In this document: in pieces, positions 23,528 to 33,567 of the stretch
Layout of the letters: the number at the start of each line of letters is the position of its first letter
How positions within the stretch are numbered: position 1 is the first letter of the stretch
Origin: DATKFM01 sp046154965
Lineage (GTDB): Bacteria; Pseudomonadota; Alphaproteobacteria; Dongiales; Dongiaceae
Assembly (NCBI GenBank): GCA_046154965.1
Contig: JBJXDY010000104.1
Coordinates: 19,756-83,755 of the forward strand
DNA: 64,000 bases
Direction of reading: 5' to 3'
Notes under the pieces: generated by a model
What the model was told of the DNA's origin: nothing
The model's database searches: none
Seen by the model: the letters and a program-made list of their open reading frames with translations, nothing else
Program-made: the position numbers and the translations under genes

Positions 23528-24856
23528 TCAACCGTAGACCAGCGACGGCAACCACAGAGCGATATCTTCGAAGACGTAAAGCAGCGCCATGGCAAACACG
23601 ACGATCCAGATGAACGGCATGACGCCGGCGAAGATTTGATTGATGGTAACATGCTTCGGCGCCACGCCCTTCAGGTAGAACGGCGCCATGGCCACCGGCG
23701 GGGACAGGAACGAGGTCTGCAGATTGAGCGCAATGAGAATGCCGAAGAAAAGCGGATCGATGCCGAAGTGATCGAGCAACGGCAGGAAGATCGGCACGAA
23801 GATGATGATGATCTCCGTCCATTCGAGCGGCCAGCCGAGGATGAAGATAATGACCTGCGTGACGATGAGGAACATGGTCGGCGACAGGTCGAGGGACACC
23901 ACAAACTGCTCGATTACCGCTTGGCCGCCGAGCAGCGCGAAGGTCGACGAGAAGATGAAGGAGCCGACGAAAAGCCAACAGACCATCGCCGAGGTTCGCG
24001 CCGTCAGATAGACTGATTCCCTCAGCTTTTCCCAACTAAGCGCGCGGTAGGCGGCGGCCAGCGCCATGGCGCCCAGGGCACCCACGGCCGAGGCTTGAGT
24101 CGGCGATGCCCAGCCGAAAAGGATAGCGCCGAGCACGGTGATGATCAGCAGAGCCAGCGGAAAGAAGGAGGTTACTAGAGCAGTGACGACCTGGACGAAA
24201 GGAACACTACGCTCTTCCTTCGGAAGCTTGGGCGCCAAAGACGGGTTCAAGACAGCGCGGATGATGACGTAGAGGATGTACATGCCCGTCAGCATGAGCC
24301 CCGGCAGGAACGCGCCGGCATAGAGCTGCACCACCGATACACCGGCCGTGGCGCCATAGAGGATCAGCATGACGCTCGGCGGTATGAGAATGCCAAGGCA
24401 CCCGCCCGCGCAGACCACGCCAGCCGACAGCCGGGCATCGTAGCCATGGCGCAGCATGGCTGGGTAGGCCAGCAACCCCATCAATGTCACCACCGCGCCG
24501 ACGATGCCGGTGGCGGTCGCAAACAACGCACAGGTGATGAGCGTGGCAACCGCGAGCGAGCCTGGAACGCCGCCCGCGGCCAATTGAATACTTCGGAATA
24601 ATCGGTCGAGAATGTTAGCTCGCTCGATCAGATAGCCCATGAACACGAACAGCGGCACGGAGACGAGCACGTCATTGGACATCACGGCATAGGTGCGCTG
24701 GACCACCAGGTGAAAGACCGGATCCATGCGCGGCGAAAAGGCGAAGAAGGCAAAGCCCACGCCCAGCGCCATAAGGGTGAAAGCGATGGGAAAGCCGAGC
24801 ATGATGAAGAAGATGAAGAGAACCAGCATGAGCACGCCGAGATCAGGATTGCTCAT
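23528..24856 (-). CDS. dctM: TRAP transporter large permease DctM
   Basis: A 442-residue inner-membrane protein with ~12 transmembrane segments of the DctM family: LGFPIAFTLMALGVGFAFF near residue 20, SVPLFVFMGYLIERA, CAGGCLGILIPPSVMLILYG near 160, and FLSPPVAMAPFYLKGVAP near 390. It is the ion-coupled channel half of a tripartite ATP-independent periplasmic transporter. It overlaps dctQ by 4 bases, and dctP is just upstream. Confidence 0.93.
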   Translation of the reverse strand: MSNPDLGVLMLVLFIFFIMLGFPIAFTLMALGVGFAFFAFSPRMDPVFHLVVQRTYAVMSNDVLVSVPLFVFMGYLIERANILDRLFRSIQLAAGGVPGSLAVATLITCALFATATGIVGAVVTLMGLLAYPAMLRHGYDARLSAGVVCAGGCLGILIPPSVMLILYGATAGVSVVQLYAGAFLPGLMLTGMYILYVIIRAVLNPSLAPKLPKEERSVPFVQVVTALVTSFFPLALLIITVLGAILFGWASPTQASAVGALGAMALAAAYRALSWEKLRESVYLTARTSAMVCWLFVGSFIFSSTFALLGGQAVIEQFVVSLDLSPTMFLIVTQVIIFILGWPLEWTEIIIIFVPIFLPLLDHFGIDPLFFGILIALNLQTSFLSPPVAMAPFYLKGVAPKHVTINQIFAGVMPFIWIVVFAMALLYVFEDIALWLPSLVYG

Positions 24857-25434
24857 GACGCCGTTCCCTGCTTTTCCTGCGCCCGCTGAAGTATGATTTT
24901 CTCCAGCTCTTCGACGTCATGCAGGCGCTGGGGCCATTCGCCCGACCTCAGGCAGATGATGCAACGAATGACCTCGGCCATTCCCTGCACCAGCATGAGC
25001 ACGCCGACGATGGGAATGAGCGTCTTGAACGGATAAAGCGGCGGGCCGTTGGGGCTGTTCGACGAGTGCTCGCCGATCATCCAGGATTTCTCGGCGAAGA
25101 TGAAGCCGGCATAAATGAAAGCGAGGATGCCAGGAAAGAAGAACAAGAAGTAAAGCGCCAAGTCCATCCCGGCCTGCACCTTCGGCGGCCAGCCGCGATA
25201 GAGAAAATCGCCTCGTACGTGACCGTTGCGCGCCAGGGCGTATGGCCCGGCCATGATGAAGAGCGTGCCATAAAGCATGTAGCTGGCGTCATAGGCCCAG
25301 GGACTCGGAATGCGGAACAGCTTGAGCATGATCACGTCATAGCTCATGGCGATCGTCAGCAGCACGATGCACCACGCGAACAGGTGCCCGACCCGCGTGT
25401 TGACCTCATCGATCAGGAGTAGAAACCTCTGCAC
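24853..25434 (-). CDS. dctQ: TRAP transporter small permease DctQ
   Basis: A 193-residue protein with four hydrophobic segments typical of DctQ (LFAWCIVLLTIAMSYDVIMLKLF, YDASYMLYGTLFIMAGPYALARNGHVRGDF, LYFLFFFPGILAFIYAGFIF, LIPIVGVLMLVQGMAEVIRCI). A short soluble C-terminal tail is rich in charged residues. It pairs with DctM. Separated from dctP by ~90 bases holding a strong hairpin. Confidence 0.92.
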   Translation of the reverse strand: MQRFLLLIDEVNTRVGHLFAWCIVLLTIAMSYDVIMLKLFRIPSPWAYDASYMLYGTLFIMAGPYALARNGHVRGDFLYRGWPPKVQAGMDLALYFLFFFPGILAFIYAGFIFAEKSWMIGEHSSNSPNGPPLYPFKTLIPIVGVLMLVQGMAEVIRCIICLRSGEWPQRLHDVEELEKIILQRAQEKQGTAS

Positions 25435-25462
25435 GAAATGCCTCTCTGCGGACGCTCAAGCG

Positions 25463-25492
25463 CGCGGGGACAGCCGAATGGCTGCCCCCGCG
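25463..25492 (-). promoter_or_regulatory. Intercistronic hairpin between dctP and dctQ
   Basis: A 13-bp stem with one A-C mismatch (25463-25475 with 25480-25492) and a GAAT loop. No T-tract follows. Its place after the binding-protein gene suggests mRNA stabilisation or partial attenuation, giving more DctP than permease. Confidence 0.55.
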
Positions 25493-25521
25493 GCGATGAG
25501 CCGATCCTACACCGCCCGGCC

Positions 25522-26661
25522 TTAGCCGAAGAAGTGCTTGTATGCGGGTGATTGAGCGACTTCGATCTGGAACTGGGCGCTGACCACGCGCTTTGCCCAG
25601 CTCTTCTGCGAGTCGATTACCTTGGCAAAGAACGCATCGGCCGAGTACTTGGCGATGACCTTATCCCAGGCGGCCAGTTGTGCCTCCAGGATCGCGTCGG
25701 ACGTCTTGTGCACCTTGACGCCCTGCTCGGATTGCAATGCTTCAAGGTCTTTGGAGTACCGATCCATGGCCTTCCAGGACATGTCTGCCGACGCCGACTC
25801 GGCGGCGTATCTGAGCAAGGCCTGAAGGTCCGCTCCGAGTTCATTGAATCTTGTTCTATTGAATATGATCTCGAAGCATTCGGCCGACTGGTGATAGCTC
25901 TGAAGCATATAGTCCTTGCTTACATCGGGGAAGCCGAGTAGCCGGTCCGAGGACGGATTGTTGAATTCGGCTCCTTCGAGCAGGCCCTTCTCCAGAGCCG
26001 GCACGATCTCTCCGCCGGGGAGGATCGTAACGGCTGCACCCAGCTCGGTGAAAAGGTCGGCCGACAGGCCAACCGTGCGGTACTTCATGTTCTTGAACTG
26101 ATCGGCGGACTCAATCGGCGCCTTGAACCAGCCCAGCGGCTGGGTCGGCATGGGGCCGGTGAGGAAGCCGACGAGATCCAGGCCGAGGATGTTCTGCACG
26201 AGTTCGGTGTAGAGCTCCTGGCCGCCGCCGTACTTGACCCAGCCGAGCATTTGATTGGCGGTCCAGCCAAAGGCCGGCGGCGTGCCGAACAGCGAGGCGG
26301 CCTTGTTCTTGCCGAACCAGTAGGCCGTGACGCCATGGCCGCCATCGAGCGTGCCGGCGATGACGGCATCCTGTAGCTCCAGCGGCTTGGCGACGGCGCC
26401 GGCCGGCAGCAGATCGATCTTCAGGCGGTCGCCCGCCATTTCATTGACGCGATTGACATAGTCCTGCGCGTATTCGTGGAAGATGTCCTTGGCCGGCCAA
26501 GTGCTCTGGAATTTCCAAACGATGGCGTCCTGCGCGCGCACGACGGTCGGAGCGGCGACGGCTGCCGCGACGGAGGCGGCGGCGGCGCCCTTGATGAAAC
26601 CGCGGCGGGTTTTCACCTCGCCAGTAATCTCACGATCCAATTCGGTTGGGGTCGATGTCAT
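25522..26661 (-). CDS. dctP: TRAP transporter substrate-binding protein DctP
   Basis: A 379-residue periplasmic binding protein of the DctP family, in the branch often annotated for mannitol/chloroaromatic or keto-acid ligands. Twin-arginine signal KTRRGFIKGAAAAS, then mature WKFQSTWPAKDIFHEYAQDYVNRV. The ligand Arg region is NMKYRTVG near residue 192 and the GAEFNNPSSD segment near 228. The frame runs to 26835, but ATG 26661 has a GGGAGGG upstream and starts the signal peptide. The gene lies downstream of the GcvT/MttB genes, so the ligand may be a methylated amino-acid-like carboxylate (inference). Confidence 0.92.
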   Translation of the reverse strand: MTSTPTELDREITGEVKTRRGFIKGAAAASVAAAVAAPTVVRAQDAIVWKFQSTWPAKDIFHEYAQDYVNRVNEMAGDRLKIDLLPAGAVAKPLELQDAVIAGTLDGGHGVTAYWFGKNKAASLFGTPPAFGWTANQMLGWVKYGGGQELYTELVQNILGLDLVGFLTGPMPTQPLGWFKAPIESADQFKNMKYRTVGLSADLFTELGAAVTILPGGEIVPALEKGLLEGAEFNNPSSDRLLGFPDVSKDYMLQSYHQSAECFEIIFNRTRFNELGADLQALLRYAAESASADMSWKAMDRYSKDLEALQSEQGVKVHKTSDAILEAQLAAWDKVIAKYSADAFFAKVIDSQKSWAKRVVSAQFQIEVAQSPAYKHFFG

Positions 26662-26912
26662 ATTGAGGGCCCTCCCTGGGCGTTTTGATTGATTGGGTGG
26701 GTCATCTTGCCGCAACGGCCATGGTTGCGACAACGCGGGACACCCCAGACTAAGGTCTTGCCTAGCCCAGCTTCCCTGCACCTTCCTTATAAGGCCGTCG
26801 TACACCGCAGGCGAGTCCCGCCGCATCAAAACCACGCCAGCAGCCCCTTTGTGCGTTGCGGCATAACCAATCCGCGAATTGGCCGTCCGAGAAGCCGGTA
26901 CTGCCGACTGAA

Positions 26913-29360
26913 CTAGGCACGCATCCGTTCGCTCTTGGGATCGTACATCGGCCGGAGTGAAACCCGTGCCGGCACGCGCTCGCAGGCCACTTCAATCTCG
27001 AACTTGCCGCCATCGATCCAGGCCTGGTCGACACCGTCAGGATTGTTGAGATAGCCCAGCGCAATGGCGCGGCCCAGCGTGTGCCCATAGTTGGCTGAGG
27101 TTGTGTAGCCGACCAGCTTGCCGTCCCGATAGATCGGCTCATTGTGATAGAGTAGCGGCTTCGGGTCCTCGAGGGCGAGTTGCACCATCCGCTTGGGCAG
27201 GCGCGCCTGGTTCTTCTGCTTCAGCAGGGCGTCCCGGCCGATGAACGGTGCCTTCTTGTCATAGGCGACAACAAAGCCGAGGCCGGCTTCGATCGGCGTA
27301 TCGTCCTCGCCGATGTCATGGCCGAAATGGCGGTAGGCTTTTTCGATGCGGAGTGAGTCCATGGCATGCATGCCCGCAAGCTTCAGCCCGAACGGCGCGC
27401 CCTTCTCCAGGATGCGATCGAACACATTGCCGGCATACTCCGCCGGCACATAGAGTTCCCAGCCCAGCTCGCCCATATAGCTGATGCGGTTGGCGCGAAC
27501 GCGGGCATAACCGATATCGATGATTTTCGACGTGCCGAAGGGGCAAGTCGCGTTGGTCAGGTCCGCCGCCGTCAACGTCGACAGCAGCGCCCGGCTCTTC
27601 GGGCCCATGACGCCGAGCACGGCATAGGCGGCCGTCACATCTTCCACCGAAGCGCGAGCGTCGGCGGGAATATGGTTCTTGAGCCACAGCAGGTCGCGCC
27701 GCGCCGTAGCCGCCGCAGTCACCACCATATAGTGATCCTCGGCAATGCGGGTGACCGTGAGATCGGCCTCGATGCCGCCGCGCTCGTTCAGCCATTGGGT
27801 GTAGATCGCCCGGCCGGGCGCGCCGCCGACGTCATTGGCACAGATGTTCTGCAATACCTTCTCGGCATCGGGGCCGCGCACCATGAATTTGGCGAAGGTG
27901 GACTGGTCGAATAGCGCCACGGCATTCCGCGTCGCCGTGCATTCCGCCGCGCAATAGTCGAACCAGTTCTGCCGGCCGAAGCTGTACTTGTACTTCGGCT
28001 CGACGCCCTTGGGTGCGAACCAGTTGGCGCGCTCCCAGCCGGCCACGTCGCCGAAGCAGGCATTGTTCGCCTTGAGCCGCTCAAAGAGCGGCGTCTTGCG
28101 CACGCCCCGCGCGGTCTCGAACTGGCGGTAAGGCCAGTGCATGGCATAGAGCAGCCCCAACGCCTCCGACACCCGCTCCACCAGGAAGGTCTTGGTGTTG
28201 AGATGCGGAGAGATGCGCCGGATATCCACGTCCCACAGGTCGAAGGGCGGATGGCCGTGGGCGATCCAGTGGGCCAGCACCATGCCGGCGCCGCCGGCCG
28301 ATTGGATGCCGACAGAGTTGAACCCCGCGCCGACGAAAAAATTCTTCACCTCGGGCGCCGGTCCCAGCAGATATCGCTGGTCGGGCGTGAAGCTCTCCGG
28401 GCCGTTGAAGAATTTGCGGATGCCCGTCTGCTCCAGCTTGGGCACGCGGTGGATCGCGCCCTCCAGCACCGGTTGGAAGTGATCGAGATCCTCCGGCAAT
28501 TCGGTGAAGCAGAAATCCTCGGCGATACCGTCCACGCCCCAGGGCTTCGCCGTCGGTTCGAATGCGCCCACCAGCAGTTTGCCGGCGTCCTCCTTGTAGT
28601 ACGCGCAGCTGTCCATGTCGCGCATGACCGGCAGGTTCGCGGGAACGCCCATGGGCTCGGTCACGATGTAGAAATGCTCGCAGGCATGGAGCGGCACGTC
28701 AGCGCCGGCCATCAGACCCACCTCGCGGCCCCACATGCCCGCGCAGTTCACGACATACTCCGCGGTGACATCGCCTTGATCGGTTTTCACGCCGCAGGCC
28801 CGGCCGTTCTTGACGATCACGCCGGTGACCTTGCAGTCCTCGACGATGCGCGCGCCGCCGGCCCGCGCGCCCTTGGCCAGCGCCATGGTGGTATCGGCGG
28901 GATTGGTCTGGCCGTCTTGGGGAAACCAGATGGCGCCGATCACATCTTCGATATTCATCAGCGGCCACAGTTCCTGCACGCGCTTCGGGCTGACCGGCTC
29001 GGCGGGCACGCCGAAGGCATGGGCCATGGAAGCGCCGCGGCGCAGCTCGTCCCAGCGCTCGGGATTGGTGGCGATGGAAAGGCTGCCGTTCTGCTTGAAG
29101 CCGGTGGCCTGGCCGGTCTCCTTCTCGAGGCCGGTGTAAAGCTCCACCGTGTATTTCGCGAGCTTGGTGAGATTGGCCGTGTAGAGCATGGCCCGCACCA
29201 GGCCGGCGGCGTGCCAGGTGGTGCCGGAGGTCAGCTTCTTACGCTCCAGCAGCAGCACGTCTTTCTTGCCCATCTTCGCGAGATGATAGGCGGTGGAACA
29301 ACCGATGATGCCGCCGCCGATGATCACGATCTCGGCGTGGCCGGGAAGCTTGCTTGTCAT
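26913..29360 (-). CDS. FAD-dependent oxidoreductase fused to GcvT domain (demethylase-like), copy 2
   Basis: An 815-residue protein of the dimethylglycine/sarcosine dehydrogenase type. The N-terminal FAD-binding DAO domain (EIVIIGGGIIGCSTAYHLAK near residue 10; LTSGTTWHAAGLVRAM, whose His matches the covalent-flavin position in DMGDH) runs to ~430. A folate-binding GcvT and GcvT-C pair fills ~440-810 (MDSLRIEKAYRHFGHDI, TPIEAGLGFVV). It would oxidise an N-methyl group and pass the one-carbon unit to tetrahydrofolate. The frame is open to 29645, but ATG 29360 starts the conserved fold. Same operon as the similar gene upstream. Confidence 0.9.
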   Translation of the reverse strand: MTSKLPGHAEIVIIGGGIIGCSTAYHLAKMGKKDVLLLERKKLTSGTTWHAAGLVRAMLYTANLTKLAKYTVELYTGLEKETGQATGFKQNGSLSIATNPERWDELRRGASMAHAFGVPAEPVSPKRVQELWPLMNIEDVIGAIWFPQDGQTNPADTTMALAKGARAGGARIVEDCKVTGVIVKNGRACGVKTDQGDVTAEYVVNCAGMWGREVGLMAGADVPLHACEHFYIVTEPMGVPANLPVMRDMDSCAYYKEDAGKLLVGAFEPTAKPWGVDGIAEDFCFTELPEDLDHFQPVLEGAIHRVPKLEQTGIRKFFNGPESFTPDQRYLLGPAPEVKNFFVGAGFNSVGIQSAGGAGMVLAHWIAHGHPPFDLWDVDIRRISPHLNTKTFLVERVSEALGLLYAMHWPYRQFETARGVRKTPLFERLKANNACFGDVAGWERANWFAPKGVEPKYKYSFGRQNWFDYCAAECTATRNAVALFDQSTFAKFMVRGPDAEKVLQNICANDVGGAPGRAIYTQWLNERGGIEADLTVTRIAEDHYMVVTAAATARRDLLWLKNHIPADARASVEDVTAAYAVLGVMGPKSRALLSTLTAADLTNATCPFGTSKIIDIGYARVRANRISYMGELGWELYVPAEYAGNVFDRILEKGAPFGLKLAGMHAMDSLRIEKAYRHFGHDIGEDDTPIEAGLGFVVAYDKKAPFIGRDALLKQKNQARLPKRMVQLALEDPKPLLYHNEPIYRDGKLVGYTTSANYGHTLGRAIALGYLNNPDGVDQAWIDGGKFEIEVACERVPARVSLRPMYDPKSERMRA

Positions 29361-29428
29361 GGGAATAGACGCCGTTCTCTGGTTGTAATTTTGTGGTGGA
29401 ATTCTACGGACCGGGCGCGGCGCCGCAA

Positions 29429-31849
29429 CTACATCCGCAGCCTTGCATTGGCCGGATCGTAGAGCGGCTCCTGCGCGACCACGGCGCGGCGGCGCTCGCC
29501 GAACACCTCCACATCCAGCGCCATGCCAGGCTTCGCCAGATCGGTGCGGACATAGGCGAGCGCGATGCTCTTGCCGATGCTGTGGCCATAACCGCCGGAG
29601 CCGACGAGGCCGACGATGTCCTTGCCCTGCCAAACTGAAGAACAATAGGGCGCATCTGCGGTGCCTTTATCCTCCAGCAGCAGCGGTACGAAGCGCTCCC
29701 GCGGACCGCTGTTGTGCTCCTTTAGCAGCGCGGCGCGGCCCATGAACTCGCTCTTGGTGAGGTCGACGAAGCGGTCGAGGCTGGCCATGAAGGGCGTGTA
29801 TTCGTGGGTGAGATCGCCCTTCCAGCCGCGATAGCACTTCTCCAGCCGCATCGAGTCCATCGCATACATGCCAAAATCGCGGATGCCGTATCTCTCGCCC
29901 GCCTGCCAGAGCTGGTCGTAAATCGACGCCATATGCTCCACGGGCGCATGGAGCTCCCAGCCCAATTCACCGACATAGTTTACGCGCAGCGCAAGAAGCC
30001 GCGCATAGCCGATCTCGATCTCCCGCGCCGACAGCCAGGGGAATGCCGCATTGGACAGATCGGCATCGGTCGCCTGGCTCAGCACATCCCGCGCCTTCGG
30101 CCCGGCGATGATGATGGAGCCATAGCGCGTGGTGTGGTTCTTAATGCGCAGCGCGCCGTTCTTCGGCCGGTGCTTCTCCAGCCAGTCGAGATCATGCCAT
30201 TCCGCCACGGCCGCGCTGATAAGGTAGAAGCGGTTCTCGGCCAACCGTGTGATCGTGAACTCGGAGATGATCCCGCCCTTGTCGTTGAGCGCATAGGACA
30301 GCGTGACCCGGCCCTGCTTCGGCAGCTTGCCGCAGATCAGTTTGTCGAGCCATGCGGCCGCCCCGTCGCCCTCGATCAGCAGCTTGGTAAAGCCGCCGAG
30401 ATCGAGAATGCCCACGCGCTCCCGCACCGCCTTGCATTCCTCGCCCACGGCATCGTGCCAGTTGGTGCGGTGGAAGCTCGGCACCTGCTCGCGTTTGTCT
30501 TCCGGCCGCGGGAACCAGGCCGCGCGCTCCCAGCCGCCGCGGGCGCAGAACATGGCGCCCTTGGCTTTCAGCCGTTCATAGAGCGGCGTGGTCTTGGCCG
30601 GGCGCCCGGCGGGCCGCTCTTCGGCGGGAAAGGCGATGGCATATTCGTTCTGGTAGACCTCGACCGCTTTCGCCACGACGTATTTCTTCGTCGCGTAGTC
30701 GGTGTAGCGCCGGGGATCGAAGATCCAGAAATCCCACTCCGGCTCGCCATGGGCGATCCATTCCGCCACCGTCTTGCCGGCGCCGCCCGACTGCGCGATG
30801 CCGAAGCTGAAGCAGCAGCATTGGAAAAAATTCGGCAGGCCGTGGGCCGGGCCGATATAGGGATTGCCATCGGGCGAATAGGGAATCGGCCCGTTGATCA
30901 CTTTCTGCACGCCGACGGTGCCGAGGATCGGCACGCGCTTGATGGCATCGTTGATATAGACCTCGAGCCGCTCCAGATCGTCGGGATAGAGCTCATAGGC
31001 GAATTTCTCGGGAATGCCGTCGAGCCAGTGGGGCGTCGCCTTCCACTCATAAGGCCCGAGCAGCAGCCCGCTGCGCTCCTGCCGCAGATAATAGCTGGTA
31101 TCGGGATCCCGCAGCAGCGGCAGCTTCTCCTTGCGGCCCTCCAATTCGGCGACCGGCTCGGTCACCAGATACTGGTGGGACATGGAGACAATCGGCATGT
31201 ACTGTCCGACCATGCTCATGATCTCGCCCGCGCGATAGCCGGCGGCGTTGATCACGAACTCGCAGGTGACGTCGCCCTTGTCGGTCTTCACCAGCCACTC
31301 GCCCGCCTTGGTGCGTTCCAGGCCGGTGACGCGGGTGAAGCGGACGATCTCCGCGCCCATGTCGCGCGCACCCTTGGCATAGGCCTGGGTGAGCTGGCTG
31401 GGATCGATGTCGCCATCGAACGGATCCCAGAGGCCACCCTCGAGATCGTGCAGCTCGATGAAGGGATAGCGCTTCTTGATGTCGGCCGGAGACAGCAACT
31501 CGAACTCCAGCCCCTGGGCACGGGCCATGCCGCGCACATGGGCATACTCCGCCATACGCGCCTTGGTGTGCGCCAGCCGGATCGATCCCGTGAGGTGGTA
31601 GTTCATGGGATAATCGACTTCCTCGCCCAGCTTCGCATAGAGCTTGGTGCTGTGGCGCTGGAATTTCAGCACGTTCCAGGAGGTGGAGAAGTTCGGGCAG
31701 TTGCCGGCGGCATGCCAGGTGGAGCCGGAGGTGAGTTCGTCGCGCTCGATCAGCAGCGTGTCCGTCCAGCCGAGCTTGCCCAGGTGATAGAGCGCGCTGC
31801 ACCCCACCGCGCCACCGCCGATGATCACCACACGCGCCTGAGATTTCAT
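29429..31849 (-). CDS. FAD-dependent oxidoreductase fused to GcvT domain (demethylase-like), copy 1
   Basis: An 806-residue paralogue of the following gene with the same plan: DAO domain (RVVIIGGGAVGCSALYHLGKLG; LTSGSTWHAAGNCPNF) and C-terminal GcvT region (MDSMRLEKCYRGWKGDL, EYTPFMASLDRFV). The two copies are clearly different in sequence, so they probably act on different methylated intermediates, such as successive N-demethylations. It follows the MttB-family gene by 57 bases. Confidence 0.9.
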   Translation of the reverse strand: MKSQARVVIIGGGAVGCSALYHLGKLGWTDTLLIERDELTSGSTWHAAGNCPNFSTSWNVLKFQRHSTKLYAKLGEEVDYPMNYHLTGSIRLAHTKARMAEYAHVRGMARAQGLEFELLSPADIKKRYPFIELHDLEGGLWDPFDGDIDPSQLTQAYAKGARDMGAEIVRFTRVTGLERTKAGEWLVKTDKGDVTCEFVINAAGYRAGEIMSMVGQYMPIVSMSHQYLVTEPVAELEGRKEKLPLLRDPDTSYYLRQERSGLLLGPYEWKATPHWLDGIPEKFAYELYPDDLERLEVYINDAIKRVPILGTVGVQKVINGPIPYSPDGNPYIGPAHGLPNFFQCCCFSFGIAQSGGAGKTVAEWIAHGEPEWDFWIFDPRRYTDYATKKYVVAKAVEVYQNEYAIAFPAEERPAGRPAKTTPLYERLKAKGAMFCARGGWERAAWFPRPEDKREQVPSFHRTNWHDAVGEECKAVRERVGILDLGGFTKLLIEGDGAAAWLDKLICGKLPKQGRVTLSYALNDKGGIISEFTITRLAENRFYLISAAVAEWHDLDWLEKHRPKNGALRIKNHTTRYGSIIIAGPKARDVLSQATDADLSNAAFPWLSAREIEIGYARLLALRVNYVGELGWELHAPVEHMASIYDQLWQAGERYGIRDFGMYAMDSMRLEKCYRGWKGDLTHEYTPFMASLDRFVDLTKSEFMGRAALLKEHNSGPRERFVPLLLEDKGTADAPYCSSVWQGKDIVGLVGSGGYGHSIGKSIALAYVRTDLAKPGMALDVEVFGERRRAVVAQEPLYDPANARLRM

Positions 31850-31906
31850 TCTGGCCCCCTCGTCTTCGCTCCAGGCCTTACGACCTGTTGTTGTTCTGCT
31901 CGCACC

Positions 31907-33487
31907 CTACTCCGCCGCCTGCGCCGGACGCGGGCGCATGTTCTCCCGCGGCAAACGGATCGGCAGCTTGGCGCGGATCGCGTCGTCGACCACGTCAGGC
32001 ACATGGCGCGGATAGTGCCGCGCCAGGATCTCTCTGGTCTTTTTCACCGCCTTGTCGATGATGTCGGTGGAGCCCTGCTCGCGCCATTCCTTCGGGCTCG
32101 TGCGGTCGCCGACCATCGGATAGACATAGGCTGTCTGCATCAGCCGCAGCGTCTGGTCCGAGCCCAGATAATGCCCCGGCCCGCCGATGCAGGCATCGCG
32201 GATGGTGTCGAGCGAGAGCGTGTCGTCGCTGACCTCGATGCCCCTGATGATCCGCTGGGTGGCGCCGATGATGTCGTTGTCGATGATCAGGCTCTCCAGG
32301 CAATAGCCCAGCAGGCTGGCATGCATGCCGGCGCTTTCATAGATCAGGTTCGCGCCGGCATTGCCGACGATGGCGTGGTTGTAGGCCTTCTCCGCGCCGG
32401 CCTGCGCGTCGGGCACCTTGGAGTCGCACATGCCCGAGGAGGTGCCGCCGGTCAGGTCGTAGAAATGCGCCATCTGCGCGCAGCCGGCGGAGAGCAGCGC
32501 CTGCTCCGGGCTGCCGCCCGACATGGCACCGGTGCGCAGGTCCGAAACGAACGGCCAGGTACCGAAGATCGCCGGCGCGCCGGGCTTCAGCGCGTTCACA
32601 TAGATCAGGCCGGCAATCACTTCCGCCGTCGCCTGCACGATGGTGCCGGCCAGCGCCGCCGGCGCCGTGGCGCCCGCCTGCCCCGCCGACAGCAGCAGCA
32701 CGGGCATTCCGCCCCGCACCGCCAGCTCGAGACAATGGCTGGCATCAACGGCGAATTTCAGCGGCGGCACGACGAAACAGTTCGACTGGCTGACGAACGG
32801 CCGCGCCCGCCATTTGTCCTCGCCACCCGCGATCGCATGCAGCATTTGGAACGACGCTTCCAGATGCTCCGCCGCCACCCAGCTCGAACCCACATGCTTG
32901 GTGGTGCCCATGATGCTGGCGTAACAGGTGTTGATGTCCATCTCCCGGGGGTCCGGCAGATCGCGCGGCACCACGGCGCGCTGGAAGAAATGAATATGCT
33001 CCATCTCATCGACGATGCGGGCGATGTCGTAGAGGTCCTGCAAATAGGACTCGCGGTATTCGCCGGTCCTGGGATCGACGATATGCACGGCCGCACCGGC
33101 GGTGCCGAAGTAGACCTTCTTGCCCCAGGGCTCCATGTCGTGGCGCGGCTCCTGGCCATAAAGCACGAACTGCCGCGCCGCCTTGGCGATGGTGTCCTCG
33201 ACGAGAGAGCGCGAGAAGGTCAGCCGCCCATTGTCGTCGTATTCGGCGCCCGCCGCCGTGCAGGCTTCGATACAGGTGGGGATGGCGTCGGCGAGACCGA
33301 TGTTCGCCAGCACATCCAGCACCGCGCCATGGATCTTCTGGATGTCCTCGTCCTTAAGCGCCCTGTAGTTGCCGCCCTCCATGCCCGGCCAGACCGGCCG
33401 CTGGTTCTGGGGCAAGGGCGCAGCCCGCTGGGCCCGGCGCGCCGCGCGCCCGCCGCGTCGGCCGCTATCAACCTGGATGTCGCTCAT
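31907..33487 (-). CDS. MttB-family (trimethylamine methyltransferase-like) protein, no pyrrolysine
   Basis: A 526-residue protein of the MttB superfamily (COG5598 type), a TIM-barrel methyltransferase acting on quaternary or tertiary methylamines. The whole frame is read without an internal amber codon, so it is in the non-pyrrolysine branch (MtgB-like), whose known members demethylate betaines. Recognisable segments include ALKDEDIQKIHGAVLDVLANIG, GTTKHVGSSWV, GTWPFVSDLRTGAMSGGSPE and GGPGHYLGSDQTL. ATG 33487 has an AGGAG ahead of it. No corrinoid protein gene is nearby; instead two GcvT fusions follow. First gene of a leftward operon divergent from a LysR gene. Confidence 0.87.
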   Translation of the reverse strand: MSDIQVDSGRRGGRAARRAQRAAPLPQNQRPVWPGMEGGNYRALKDEDIQKIHGAVLDVLANIGLADAIPTCIEACTAAGAEYDDNGRLTFSRSLVEDTIAKAARQFVLYGQEPRHDMEPWGKKVYFGTAGAAVHIVDPRTGEYRESYLQDLYDIARIVDEMEHIHFFQRAVVPRDLPDPREMDINTCYASIMGTTKHVGSSWVAAEHLEASFQMLHAIAGGEDKWRARPFVSQSNCFVVPPLKFAVDASHCLELAVRGGMPVLLLSAGQAGATAPAALAGTIVQATAEVIAGLIYVNALKPGAPAIFGTWPFVSDLRTGAMSGGSPEQALLSAGCAQMAHFYDLTGGTSSGMCDSKVPDAQAGAEKAYNHAIVGNAGANLIYESAGMHASLLGYCLESLIIDNDIIGATQRIIRGIEVSDDTLSLDTIRDACIGGPGHYLGSDQTLRLMQTAYVYPMVGDRTSPKEWREQGSTDIIDKAVKKTREILARHYPRHVPDVVDDAIRAKLPIRLPRENMRPRPAQAAE

Positions 33488-33567
33488 CGAAAGCTCCTGG
33501 GGCTTTGAATTCCTTTGGATGTTCACCGATTCCGGGTCGATTTCGCAACCGAGCGTTTTTCATAGAT

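Noticed and set aside
29804..33508. A 1234-residue plus-strand frame opposite the GcvT and MttB genes
   Set aside because: Long but antisense to three well-supported genes; composition typical of shadow frames.
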